Positions 1 to 37,827 of a stretch of 51,060 nt of DNA are shown here, one piece after another. Both the position numbers and the translations under genes were made by a program. The notes beneath the pieces were generated by a model, which was not told the origin of the DNA, searched no databases, and saw only the letters and a program-made list of their open reading frames with translations. Every line of letters starts with the position of its first letter. The stretch's first letter is position 1. Origin of the DNA: Beroe ovata. Lineage: Eukaryota; Ctenophora; Nuda; Beroida; Beroidae. The stretch covers positions 117,844 to 168,903 of the forward strand of contig CAMPET010000046.1 in NCBI GenBank assembly GCA_946803715.1. Reading direction: 5' to 3'.

Positions 1-64
1 CCCCCTCTCCCCCTAAGGCCCTAACCCCTAATTCCTCCCTCTAACCCCCTCTCTCCTCCATCAG

Positions 65-3400
<3,336 letters not shown>

Positions 3401-3724
3401 ATTGGTTGTATTTTTCTGGGTTATGATTTGAATGTAGGATAGATGATTCGTATCAAGTAAGATGAATGAACGTTATGGGGTTAATATATGCATGTTTGAG
3501 TGTTGAATTTAATCATAATTATCAGTCTAACTGAGTACTTAATAACGAATAACACGAATTCATTTATGCACTTTAATCAGATCTTCAGTAACATTAATTG
3601 ATTCAAATTCCTTTGGAATGAAAGCATTTTAATTGTATAACCAAACTGCAAAGAAAAAGAACTGAAAATTCAGAACGAAAATAGCTTTTATGGAGGAGCA
3701 ATTTTCGTGAATTCACCCGTGAAG

Positions 3725-3731
3725 TATAAAT
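3725..3731 (+). promoter_or_regulatory. Possible TATA box of the Ly6-like gene
   Basis: TATAAAT lies 39 bp before the start codon, which would leave a 5' leader of only about ten bases. Alternatively TTTTCCAG at about 3743-3750 is an acceptor joining an upstream non-coding exon, so this call is weak. Confidence 0.3.
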
Positions 3732-3763
3732 CCGACCCTCACTTTTCCAGCTCACAGCTCATC

Positions 3764-4624
3764 ATGTTGGCATTTGCGCTAGTATCACTTGCATGCTTCG
3801 TGCCTGCCCTCTCTATAAGATGCCAGGAGTGTACGTTAGTAACGACATCTACAAACGGAGTGGCTTCGAATGTCCAGAATGAGAATCAAAATTGCATTGA
3901 AAGATCGTGCGGAAATGCCACAAAATGCGCATATGGATATGCAAACTTCATCTATTCCGATGAAATGGTCATCATGACCGGACTAGATCCCATGGAACTA
4001 AATATAGATGTGAAGATCCAATTCTTCAAAGGATGCCATGCTGAAGATTATCAGAGTTGTTCCACTCTGGAGGCATCTGCCTCATCAAGTACCGGTTCTG
4101 GCAATTATGAAATGACAACTAAGGCGTGTGACTTGAACACTTGTGACACTGACAACTGCAACGATATCGCAAATGATGTGATAAACCCTGATGGCGCCTT
4201 TGAACCCATCCAATGCTATGTGTGTCAGAACAGTAAAATTGGCGGCGTGGCCATGCAAATGGACGAAGAGTATCCCATAGCGACGGAATGTAACAGCACC
4301 AACATCAAGACATGCCCTCTCGGCGTGACACAATGTATTTCGGGAAACGCCGCTGCCACAATGAGCGGCATCCCATTCGAATTGGAATACAATAAGGGGT
4401 GTGGCTTGAGTGAGATGGCTAGTTGCAGCGGACTTGAAACCATGTTGTCGCAGATGGACGGTAAGGTCAGTTCGTGCAGTGTGCATAAATGCTCCGGGAG
4501 CTTGTGCAACAACCAGACAGCTGAGGAAACGTCACTACTGGTCGGGAGCGGGTGTCACGTGACTATCAACTTCATGGTTTTGTGCTGCACATTCATGGCT
4601 GTGATGATCAACATTTTTGGCTAA
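3764..4624 (+). CDS. Two-domain Ly6/uPAR-like (three-finger) GPI-anchored surface protein
   Basis: This is a 286-residue single-exon secreted protein. Residues 1-17 form a signal peptide (MLAFALVSLACFVPALS). Two cysteine-rich LU domains follow. The first starts IRCQEC and ends CDTDNCND, the second starts IQCYVC and ends CSGSLCNN; both ends fit the C-x-x-D/S-x-C-N closing motif of Ly6/uPAR proteins. The C-terminus is hydrophobic (TINFMVLCCTFMAVMINIFG) and stops without a charged tail, as in GPI-attachment signals; a small-residue site is available just before it in LLVGSGC. I start at ATG 3764 because the upstream in-frame extension has no ATG and gives no signal peptide. Its role is unknown; family members act in cell adhesion, receptor modulation or as decoys. 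It lies 363 bp after the SLC35E2-like stop. Confidence 0.82.
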   Translation: MLAFALVSLACFVPALSIRCQECTLVTTSTNGVASNVQNENQNCIERSCGNATKCAYGYANFIYSDEMVIMTGLDPMELNIDVKIQFFKGCHAEDYQSCSTLEASASSSTGSGNYEMTTKACDLNTCDTDNCNDIANDVINPDGAFEPIQCYVCQNSKIGGVAMQMDEEYPIATECNSTNIKTCPLGVTQCISGNAAATMSGIPFELEYNKGCGLSEMASCSGLETMLSQMDGKVSSCSVHKCSGSLCNNQTAEETSLLVGSGCHVTINFMVLCCTFMAVMINIFG

Positions 4625-5400
4625 GAAAAATGAGGTACAGATAGATTCCTTTTCTCATATCATGTGATATTGTCCTTCAAATAGCAACCTAATCTTTAAA
4701 AGTTCAGTTGTTTCACTGCGTGTCATTCAAACAAAAACAAGGGGAGGATATGAAACAGTCCTCTCCTTTCATATAAATCCCTAGCAAGTATCTTGTAGGC
4801 ATCTTCATATCTCACCATAAGTCAGAATAAGGGAAGTTGAGAGCACCATTCAGACTCTTCAGCTTCGCGTCTCTCGCACACCTGAAATGAAAGAAATGGT
4901 CGTTTGTTTGTCTGTACTCTGTCCAGTGTTCTCCAGTTAGTCCGTCATAATTTCCGACTTTGAGCGATACTTCACAATCACATAGTAGAACATAATGCAA
5001 AGGTGGTATCATGAGATTAATTGTAGTTTGCCATCGTTACAGAGAATTCTACAAGAATCGCGAAGCTCACTTATATTGAAGTGTGTTGGTAACAAAAGAT
5101 TCAAACTGTGTGAAAACTCCATCAATGTGCCAGATAACATTTGGTATTGAATTTCGTTGCCGTAATTTGCCAATCGCTTGAAAAACTCCTATTTCCTTGA
5201 TGGCATTTTCAATTTTATGTTATACTTGTTATGATAAGAATTTGGACGTGAAGTGTGTTTCGATTTCCGGATCCGTTTTTCATTTGGTGATGGAATTTCA
5301 ATGTCTTGTAACTCGGTAACATTTGTTATCATGATTGATACTGAATTTGATAATTGAATCATCCATCACATGGACAGGGAGTCGATTTCATATCGATACA
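4625..5400. other. Intergenic region, no gene supported
   Basis: This AT-rich spacer lies between the Ly6-like gene and the first nucleoside transporter. A short minus-strand frame near 4812-5012 has an acceptor-like site but no start, signal or recognisable family. The 3' part must contain the promoter of the downstream transporter; no clear TATA box was found. Confidence 0.5.
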
Positions 5401-7140
5401 ATGGACGAACAGAGGACAATTGAATTGCAGGAACAATATGGTGAAAATGAACAATCAACGGAAGGAACATCGTTAGAGGGAGAAGTGAACAAGGAACATG
5501 GAACTCATGCTGTTTGTGAGGAAACACAAGAACAAGAAGAGGATAGAAGTGAAGGGCGGAATAGTGTGGGCAGGAAGCCGGAGGGGCAAACCGAGATTGA
5601 CCAGGAAGTTGAAGAGGAGGGTGATGCAAATGCGGGAAATTCTGGAGGATTTGAAGAAAAAGAATGCACGGTTATTGCGCTTCAAGGGGAGCCACTGCCA
5701 TGTGATTCAAATCTAAGTATGAAAGATAAAGATCCGAATATTGAAGTGGAAGCAGAAAAAAGAGTCATCGAGCAGGAAGGCGCTGATAACCAGAGCAGTG
5801 CCCCAATCAATGATGTAGTCACAGAAGGACAGATGTCTGTGAAATTCAGGAAGGAAGGAACAGTTATTGAACTGCAAGGTGGTCCACTCCCTGACACTAA
5901 CAGGACTGTGGATGAACGGAAAGATGAACGGAAAGATATTCTCAAAATCAAAGCTATTGTTCTGATTTTTGGCATATCATCACTCGTTCCGTGGAATGTT
6001 GTAATTAACGCCGAGGGGTACTTCAAAAAGAAACTTGATGGAAATCACTTAAAAACAACATTTGCCATCTACCTTCAAACGGCTGCCGTATTTGGAAATC
6101 TTCTCGGCAGTTTAGCAATGCCGTTTTTGAACAGATTCGCATCGCCTAGGACATTGACCTTCACGGCCCACCTTTTCTTCATACTTCCACTTCCTGTTAT
6201 GACTGTCCTTGCTAAACTTGACACAGCGTCCTGGAAAACAGAGTTTTTCATCATAAACATCGCATTCTACTCGGTCTCAGCGGTCAGTTACGGAGTTCTA
6301 ACGAGTGGGGAATCAATGTTGTGTTCCATGATCAGACCAGACGTTCTCAAGGCTCTCTACATAGGAAAAGGATTGGCGGGTATTGTGGGAAGCTTTCTCA
6401 CGATTGGAACGTTGGCTTTTCCCCAAATTGACGTTGTTGAAGCTGCATTCTACTATCTCCTTGTAGCAAGTGTTCTGATTCTGTTTGGTACATCTTCTTT
6501 GATGGTCTACTTCCTTAACATGAAGCTGGTGAAAGAAAGGACGATTCTACCACCAAAGAAAACTGCTGATGAAGATGGAAATGACTGTGGCGACGAAACA
6601 ATTCCTCTCAGAACATTGCTGGCAACGATCAAATTTCCTTGCGCTACAGCCGCGATTCTCTGCTTTTTCTCTCTCATAGTTTTTCCAGCCACACTTACAA
6701 ACCTAGAACCTATCAACGCCGATGCAGAAACCCCATGGACTGAGAAATTCTTCCTTCCGGTCACAGTATTTCTGGTGTGGGGAGTGGCAGACCTGGCCGG
6801 CAAAACTCTGTCCGAGTTTGTGAGTTGGCCCAGAAAAGAACACATCTTCTGGTTTGCTCTAGCACGATTCATCCTCATACCCCTGATACTGATGACCAAC
6901 ATACAGCCTCGTAACCTGCCAGTCTGGTTCAAATCAGATGTAGTGCCCTCGGTGCTAGCATTCTTAACATCCTTTAGTTTCGGTCATCTGTTTAATCTGT
7001 GCGTCACGTATGCTCCACAATATGTTGAGGGTACAAAGAATAGGGGACGGGCCTCAATGATGACATTTTGCTTCACTGCCATTGGCCTTACTCTGGGGAG
7101 TGCCTGTATATTTGTTGTGCCTCCCATACTCAACTCTTAG
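5401..7140 (+). CDS. Equilibrative nucleoside transporter (SLC29/ENT family), copy 1
   Basis: This single-exon 579-residue transporter would move nucleosides across membranes by facilitated diffusion. Residues 1 to about 180 are hydrophilic and acidic, with many Glu/Gln, and contain a duplicated motif (VIALQGEPLP and VIELQGGPLP). A polytopic domain follows, opening with ILKIKAIVLIFGISSLVPWN, the ENT TM1 signature (LLPWN in vertebrate ENTs). Other family marks are FWFALARFILIPLILMTNIQ, the cytoplasmic KSDVVPS region, FGHLFNLCVTYAPQYV, and a last helix after RGRASMMTF. ATG 5401 is the first in-frame methionine. The second half is almost identical to the copy at 8023-9447, while the first half is much more diverged. 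Substrate range and membrane (plasma or lysosomal) cannot be read from the sequence, although an acidic N-terminal extension is more like ENT3-type proteins. Confidence 0.88.
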   Translation: MDEQRTIELQEQYGENEQSTEGTSLEGEVNKEHGTHAVCEETQEQEEDRSEGRNSVGRKPEGQTEIDQEVEEEGDANAGNSGGFEEKECTVIALQGEPLPCDSNLSMKDKDPNIEVEAEKRVIEQEGADNQSSAPINDVVTEGQMSVKFRKEGTVIELQGGPLPDTNRTVDERKDERKDILKIKAIVLIFGISSLVPWNVVINAEGYFKKKLDGNHLKTTFAIYLQTAAVFGNLLGSLAMPFLNRFASPRTLTFTAHLFFILPLPVMTVLAKLDTASWKTEFFIINIAFYSVSAVSYGVLTSGESMLCSMIRPDVLKALYIGKGLAGIVGSFLTIGTLAFPQIDVVEAAFYYLLVASVLILFGTSSLMVYFLNMKLVKERTILPPKKTADEDGNDCGDETIPLRTLLATIKFPCATAAILCFFSLIVFPATLTNLEPINADAETPWTEKFFLPVTVFLVWGVADLAGKTLSEFVSWPRKEHIFWFALARFILIPLILMTNIQPRNLPVWFKSDVVPSVLAFLTSFSFGHLFNLCVTYAPQYVEGTKNRGRASMMTFCFTAIGLTLGSACIFVVPPILNS

Positions 7141-8022
7141 ACATGGAGACATTTTTTGAAGGATCTCCAGAGATAGTAAATGGGCATCGATCAGAAAGTT
7201 GAATCTATTGGAAGTTTCGCCCTATTGCCCTGAACAACTATACTCACATGAGATGCGTCTTCAAGTATCGTCTTGTTCAGGATCCATTCACTGGCAGACC
7301 TTCTCCTGAAATAATGACTCTTTGAGACAATAATTGAAAACTAAACAAGTACTTCACTGTTCACACAAAGCTGTTGTTCGTATAAGTATTAACTTATTTG
7401 ATTGAGTTTTCATTACATTCCCCCTTCAATTGATAATCGAAATACCTTTAAATCAATGTCTTTGTTTCAATCTTCTCAATCCACCCAATTATCTCATTAT
7501 CATTGTCAAAATAAGGGAGGTCAAAACCAACAATCAATTCCATCCTTTAGATATTCCTTTTATGTTCCATACACCTGCAGGATCGTTATTAAAGTTAGGG
7601 CTGGGTGCAATGTGCATAGTTTATCATCCGATAACATTTTTGATTTTAATTGCTATTTTTTGTTATTTCTAATTGCTCATTTTATCTATGCAGCGAGGTA
7701 TCACGAAGTACCTTACATCGAGTATAACACAAAGAGAAAAGAAAAGGAAATGGACCTTTCCCTCCATGTACCTATAGTCTATAATACCTTCATCATGGGG
7801 TATATCACTGCCTTAGTCCTCTCTGTGTGCCGGTAGAAGTCGACCATCGTCGTCAATCACTGAAAAATCTGTGCCTCAGTTCAGTAATTACAGAAATTTC
7901 TTGTAACAAGTGTAACCTTTCTCATTCTCTGTGTAGTGTATAATCTATCTTCAGACCCAACTTCTTTGTCTTGTGTGAGCGCTCTTGATAGTGATTTACA
8001 GGATCCATCTTCAAGTCATCAC
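7141..8022. other. Spacer between the two ENT genes
   Basis: It holds the 3' UTR of copy 1 (7141 to about 7230 resembles 9448-9535 after copy 2) and the upstream region of copy 2. Long open frames across 7402-7836 have no ATG, no family resemblance and AT-rich composition, so I do not call them. Confidence 0.5.
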
Positions 8023-9447
8023 ATGGATATAAGGGACGTTAACCTTGCGGTGGATTTGACAAACTCAGCGAAAGAAGCAGTGGTTGAACAGGAGGGTCAG
8101 CTTTTGAATGGGTGGATCACAGAGAAGCAGGTCTCTGTGAAATTCAAGAATGGTGGAGCAACAGTAATCGAATCTAACGAAAGTCCACTATTTAATGGGA
8201 AAGTTGCTCTGCTGGACGCAGAATCCAAGGAAGAACAGCGAGATATCCTTAAAATTAAAGGAATTGTTCTTATATTCGGTGTTTCATCACTCCTACCTTG
8301 GAGTGTTGTAAACAACGCAGCTAGCTACTACATGAAGAGACTAGAGGGAAATCCTCTAGAGACAACTTTTCCTATCTACTTTCAAACGACTGCTGTGTTT
8401 GGAAATCTTCTCGGTGGTTTATCGATGCTGTTTATAAACAGATTAGCATCACCAAGGACTTTGACCTTTATGGCTAACTTTATCTATGCCGTCCCACTAG
8501 CAGCTATGACTGTACTTGCTAAACATGACACATCGTCTTGGAAGACAGAGTTTTTCATCATAAACATCGCATTCTACTCGGTCTCAGCGGTCAGTTACGG
8601 AGTTCTAACGAGTGGGGAATCAATGTTGTGTTCCATGATCAGACCAGACGTTCTCAAGGCTCTCTACATAGGAAAAGGATTGGCGGGTATTGTGGGGAGT
8701 TTCCTCACGATTGGAACCTTGGCATTTCCCCAAATTGACGTTGTTGAAGCTGCATTCTACTACTTCCTTGTAGCAAGTGTTCTGATCCTGTTTGGTACAT
8801 CTTCTTTGATGGTGTATTTCCTCAACATGAAGCTGGTGAAGGAAAGGACAATTCTACCCCCTAAGAAGACTGCTGATGAAGATGGAAACGAATCAGGCGG
8901 GGAAACCATTCCTCTCAGAGCATTACTGGCAAGGATCAAACTACCATGCGCCACAGTCGCAATCCTCTGTTTCTCCACACTTATGGTGTTTCCCGCCACC
9001 CTCACAAATCTGAAACCTATCAATGCCAATGCAGAAACCCCATGGACTGAGAAATTCTTCCTTCCGGTCACAGTATTTCTGGTGTGGGGAGTGGCAGACC
9101 TGGCCGGCAAAACTCTGTCCGAGTTTGTGAGTTGGCCCAGAAAAGAACACATCTTCTGGTTTGCTCTAGCACGATTCATCCTCATACCCCTGATACTGAT
9201 GACCAACATACAGCCTCGTAACCTGCCAGTCTGGTTCAAATCAGATGTAGTGCCCTCGGTGCTAGCATTCTTAACATCCTTTAGTTTCGGTCATCTGTTT
9301 AATCTGTGCGTCACGTATGCTCCACAATATGTTGAGGGTACAAAGAATAGGGGACGGGCCTCAATGATGACATTTTGCTTCACTGCCATTGGCCTTACTC
9401 TGGGGAGTGCCTGTATATTTGTTGTGCCTCCCATACTCAACTCTTAG
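8023..9447 (+). CDS. Equilibrative nucleoside transporter (SLC29/ENT family), copy 2
   Basis: This 474-residue tandem paralogue of the preceding gene has a shorter hydrophilic N-terminus of about 85 residues and the same polytopic core: ILKIKGIVLIFGVSSLLPWS at TM1, then FWFALARFILIPLILMTNIQ and RGRASMMTF near the end. The open frame runs on upstream of ATG 8023 to at least 7936 without a methionine. A good acceptor (polypyrimidine then tgtgtag) ends at about 7935, so an upstream exon adding N-terminal residues is possible. The last 419 coding bases are identical by eye to copy 1, and the first 90 bases of 3' UTR are similar. This indicates recent exchange or duplication. Confidence 0.86.
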   Translation: MDIRDVNLAVDLTNSAKEAVVEQEGQLLNGWITEKQVSVKFKNGGATVIESNESPLFNGKVALLDAESKEEQRDILKIKGIVLIFGVSSLLPWSVVNNAASYYMKRLEGNPLETTFPIYFQTTAVFGNLLGGLSMLFINRLASPRTLTFMANFIYAVPLAAMTVLAKHDTSSWKTEFFIINIAFYSVSAVSYGVLTSGESMLCSMIRPDVLKALYIGKGLAGIVGSFLTIGTLAFPQIDVVEAAFYYFLVASVLILFGTSSLMVYFLNMKLVKERTILPPKKTADEDGNESGGETIPLRALLARIKLPCATVAILCFSTLMVFPATLTNLKPINANAETPWTEKFFLPVTVFLVWGVADLAGKTLSEFVSWPRKEHIFWFALARFILIPLILMTNIQPRNLPVWFKSDVVPSVLAFLTSFSFGHLFNLCVTYAPQYVEGTKNRGRASMMTFCFTAIGLTLGSACIFVVPPILNS

Positions 9448-10303
9448 ATATGGGATATTTTTTGAAGGATCTCCAGAGATAGTAAATGGGCATCGATCAG
9501 AAAGTTATTGGAAGTTTCGCCCCATTGCCCTGAACTACTTTACTCACATAAGATATGTCTTCTAGTGTTCATGCGGTCTGCTTGGGCCTAACGTCTAGGG
9601 TTTTCGTAGACTTCCCATATTCTGAAATTATAACGGATTTTTCCAATTGGAAATTGTAGTTTCATTTGGCAATAAGGGTGACTCCGCATCGAGGGAACGT
9701 TGAGTGAAGTTCAATCTATTGTATAATTTACAACCTGTAGATTTATCAAGTTCTAATGATAGAGATAACGCCAGGTTAGCAAGCATCGACTCCCGTAGTC
9801 CCGTACTCTTTTACCATTCACTTGAATGGTAAAAGAAACGATTATTTTTACCAACCACAGCTTCGCGAGGCAGTCTTAATCGAAAATTGTTGCAACAAAA
9901 TGATTCTCTCAACTCTCAGTCGTCAATGAAAAGCATGTTATGTGGGGAATAGATGGGAAAACAGCTGTTCGAAAAGTAATAATTTAAAATCTCGGAAAAT
10001 TAACCACATTATATACCACAATGTATACGATTGGTACAATAAAGAAATTCATTACGGAGAATATCATACAAATGAAATCGAAAAATTAAACTCGATGCAA
10101 CACCTTTCTTTTTTAGCAGGTATTACATCACAATTCGAAATTATACATTGAAAAAATCCAAGAATAAATAACTCAACCTAGTGCTACATTGCGAAAAATT
10201 GTTACCAGTATTACTACAAATAACTCAAAACCACGCCAAACATCACACCAAATTATCAATTCATTTCACACATCACATCACACTTTACACGCTCTAACAC
10301 TCA
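9448..10303. other. Convergent intergenic region between ENT copy 2 and dynein
   Basis: It contains the 3' UTR of ENT copy 2 and the distal 3' flank of the dynein gene on the other strand, as the two genes converge. It is AT-rich with only spurious short frames. A perfect hairpin lies at 9807-9836 and a minisatellite begins at 10304. Confidence 0.5.
9807..9836. repeat. Perfect 14-bp inverted repeat (hairpin)
   Basis: TCTTTTACCATTCA and its exact reverse complement are separated by only two bases (CT). The stem lies between two convergent genes, so it could mark a terminator-like structure or the remnant of a small inverted-repeat element. No flanking target duplication was seen. Confidence 0.65.
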
Positions 10304-10369
10304 ACTTGATGTCACACTTTACTTGATGTCACCCTTTACTTGATGTCACACTCTACTTAATGTCACATT

Positions 10370-10385
<16 letters not shown>
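10304..10385 (-). repeat. 17-bp minisatellite spanning the dynein stop codon
   Basis: Four full units and one partial unit of a 17-bp repeat start at 10304, 10321, 10338, 10355 and 10372. The plus-strand unit is ACTTGATGTCACACTTT with one or two changes per copy. Read on the minus strand, the rightmost copy is the last codons of the dynein gene, TGT GAC ATC AAG TAA; the other copies lie in the 3' UTR. Confidence 0.85.
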
Positions 10386-34776
<24,391 letters not shown>

Positions 34777-35548
34777 GATGTTTCGAGACTTCCTGCTATT
34801 TACAGGGCTCTATGTCGAGGAGAAATTGTTATGAACATGGTACAAAAATCTAGATAAGGAGCAAATATATAGTAGTTTAGTCGACGAATGATTGATGTAA
34901 CGCAGTAAGCAGTTGATAGCTCGATAAATATAGAGAGATTACATTGTGCGAAAATCAGTAGATGTTGGCAATGGAATCGACATTGAATTCTTGTCACTGT
35001 TCAGCAAGAAAGATCAAAATAAAAGCTAAGACATGCGATGGAAGAACATAAGATTTCGCGGAATTCCAGGAACCATGCGACCGTGAGAAAAGAATGCATA
35101 TTTATCCAACGCGAAAACAAACTCCATACGTGTGAGATGAGCACCCAGACATGAGAACAGCGCGCGCGTCGGGAGCGGCGTAGCGTAGACAATAATCTTG
35201 TTTTATTTACCACTTACTAATTGCAATCAAATTTTTTATTTTAAACGATAAACCACATGAAAAATAAGAAGCAAAATACATTTGCGTCTTTCCAGCTTTA
35301 CGCCGCGCACCAAAAGTCATATTTAACTCCAAAAAGTGAAATATGAATTCTTGAAACACAGACAATTTTGTTTGATTTTGAAATTTAATAATCATATGGA
35401 CTATGGAGGTTTCTATAAATTAAAGAAATTAGATATTCAATAAACTGCACAATATTAGCTTCACTGGATCAGATCTATTGCCAATGTTTATTGTGAATCA
35501 TACAGGATGATTTAAAGAGTGCTATAAGTGACCCCTAAAAGAACAATC
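34777..35548. other. Divergent intergenic region between dynein and the dsRNA-binding protein gene
   Basis: Start codons of the two divergent genes are 772 bp apart. The region is mostly AT-rich, with a short CG-rich island near 35158-35185 (GCGCGCGCGTCGGGAGCGGC). This could be a shared or bidirectional promoter, although no TATA box stands out. No coding frame here is credible. Confidence 0.4.
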
Positions 35549-37641
35549 ATGTGCACTTTAACTCCAACAGTGAGACTAAACTCATTTGCCATGAGTAGGC
35601 AAGTTGCTGTGAGTTATTAGGAAAAACTATACAGGTTATACCTGATGTGTCTTAGAGGTGACTGCTATAGCTTATGGTGTATAACAACTTAGCATTCTGC
35701 AGCCTGTGTATACTGAAATAGAGGATACACCTCCCGGAACTGAGTCAGATGGAGACCAAAAAAGGGTTGCTCAAAAGTCCAGAAAGGATAAGATATTTAA
35801 ATATAGACTCACATTTGAAAATTATGAAGTGGAAGGTAGTGCAAAAACAAAACAGAAGGCCAAACACAATGCAGCTGAGGTTTGTTTTCTTCATCTCTGG
35901 TGTCTCTATTCTAAATCTCGGTAATGTTTTGTAGTGATCATCGTTTTTTAATGCCCCATTTCCTTAAGAAACTACTGGAAAAGCTGAAAGTTAAGTACCC
36001 ACTTGAGTTTACTTCAAAGGGAGTTCTCAATGAAGAGGTATAGAAGAAGATAGAGGTTACAACATATTTTGCCACTATTGATAATTAGTTAGGTACTGAA
36101 CTATCCATATGCTGTTTAAGGATGCCATGCTGGCAATGCTGGCAGAGAAGAAGCTTACTCCAATCTATCAATATGTAAGAGAGGAAGGAGGATCAGAAAC
36201 AAGGACATATACTGTTTCTTGCTCTGTCAGTTCACTTGTTGTTCAAGTAAGTGTTTGTCTTATCTGTGGCTTCTAATGGAATACCTGATTTAATTCTATA
36301 TTGGTCACGACAATTTAGATCATTTTCAGGGGCAAGGGAGAGGTAAGAAGCAAGCTCGTATTGAAGCAGCAAAACAAATCCTACAGTACTTCAAGGACCA
36401 TGACAAACCCCCTGGGGCGGATTGTACTAATGCAGATGAAAATTCATCAAGCACAAGCACCTCTCAGGTAATTTGTTTGTTCCTTACCTTGTTTCATGCA
36501 ACCTTTTCTCTTTCTCATACCTCTTGACCTTTTTGTGGAATTTTGCTTCGTGATATTTGTATCTTATTCCACTGTTCCAGGCACCTATCATACAAGAAAA
36601 GCTTGACAATTGTCTGTTCTCAGACCCCATTAGCGTACTCCAGGAATATCTAGTTCATCATTCGTTTGATCCTCCAGATTACACATTGGAGCATAAAGAT
36701 AATATTTACACCATGACGTGAGTGCTGGGAGTGCTGAAAAAATTTACCATCTTTATACAGTTTCTAGAACGATACAGTCTTTAATATGATGTATGAGAGT
36801 TATCTTTACTGTTGTTCCTAGTCACTATTCTACTTCTCTTCCCTTGCCAAGTTTCCCAACATTGCTCTATGTGTAGGTGTCGAGCTGGTGGTATAAGCTA
36901 CAGTGCTTCTGCAAGGAACAAGAAGCTGGCCAAGCAATGTGCAGCGGCGGGAGTGGTCAACATCATGGGTGAGTTTAAAATATGTCAAATAGATAATACC
37001 CATAATGTATTGTATCCAGAATATTGGGAATATTCGAAATATTGACCCCAGGAAAGTCGCACATTCATGCTGACTTTCAATATCTCCAGCGATCAAGGAA
37101 CGTCCGAAGAAAAAGCCCAAAAAAGGGAAGAGAAATCCTCGCTACAAATTCAGATACCCTACCCCAGTGAGTTGCAACACTTTTTTCATGGATCCAGAAA
37201 ATTTAAGGCAGTTTTTGGAAAAAATGGAAGGTTCACATTCCCCGATCGAATTTTGGTCCTATCTCGCTACCCTGAGGGGGTGTCTGTGTTGTACCCATTG
37301 TCACAGACATCAAACTAGACTCCTGTTTTTCAGCAATTAGCTGCTATCCCACGCCAGTTTGGTTATGACCGTCCTCTTACCAGATCAAAAGTTTACGAGC
37401 CGAGTCAAAGAGCCCTGAGCTTTTCACGTCGCAACCCAGGTGAAGGTCATGAATTTTAGCAAAATGCTGTCATTCTTCATTCATCTTATTTGTGTGATAA
37501 AATTGATTCTTGTAATTGATTATAAATTTTTCAGGAACGTCACTTGATGAAGACAATGCATGGTTATCACATCAACAACAACAGCAGCAACAACAACAAC
37601 AGCACAAGCGGATGATGCAAAACTATTATGACATGTTTTAA
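35549..37641 (+). CDS. Protein with three dsRNA-binding domains and a polyglutamine tail
   Basis: Ten exons code 362 residues: 35549-35608, 35703-35879, 35969-36037, 36121-36246, 36330-36467, 36581-36717, 36877-36968, 37090-37166, 37334-37439 and 37535-37641. All phases close. Domain 1 runs from exons 1 to 3 (PVYTEIED, KIFKYRLTFENYEVEG, KTKQKAKHNAAEKLLEKL). Domain 2 spans exons 4-5 (KKLTPIYQYV, TYTVSCSV, GQGRGKKQARIEAAKQIL). Domain 3 spans exons 6-7 (DPISVLQEYLV, ISYSASARNKKLAKQCAAAG). A lysine-rich stretch (KERPKKKPKKGKR) in exon 8 looks like a nuclear signal, and exon 10 encodes nine consecutive glutamines. The three-domain layout recalls TARBP2/PRKRA/Loquacious or Staufen, but I cannot choose among them. 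The 20-residue first exon is the least certain part; an internal start in exon 2 is the alternative. Confidence 0.78.
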
Positions 37642-37827
37642 CGTGACACAATTATTTGAATCTGTGTCGAGCATTTTTATCACTTCTTTTTCAATTTTAA
37701 ATTATTGAAATTTCATCGAACGTAAGCAAGATATTCTATGCATTAATTTGATGAAAAGTTTTATATTCTTCAAAGAAATAATTGGTTATATTTTCATCTT
37801 ATATCGATTTCATGACACAATGTCCCA

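Noticed and set aside
4812-5012. Minus-strand 66-residue open frame with an acceptor-like site
   Set aside because: No ATG-supported exon chain, signal peptide or recognisable family, and a stop codon lies close upstream in frame.
7402-7836. 144-codon open frame between the ENT genes
   Set aside because: It begins at a non-ATG codon, is AT-rich, and resembles no protein. It overlaps the 5' flank of ENT copy 2.
9942-10151. 69-codon frame after ENT copy 2
   Set aside because: AT-rich Asn/Lys/Ile composition with no homology and no promoter. It lies in the convergent 3' region.
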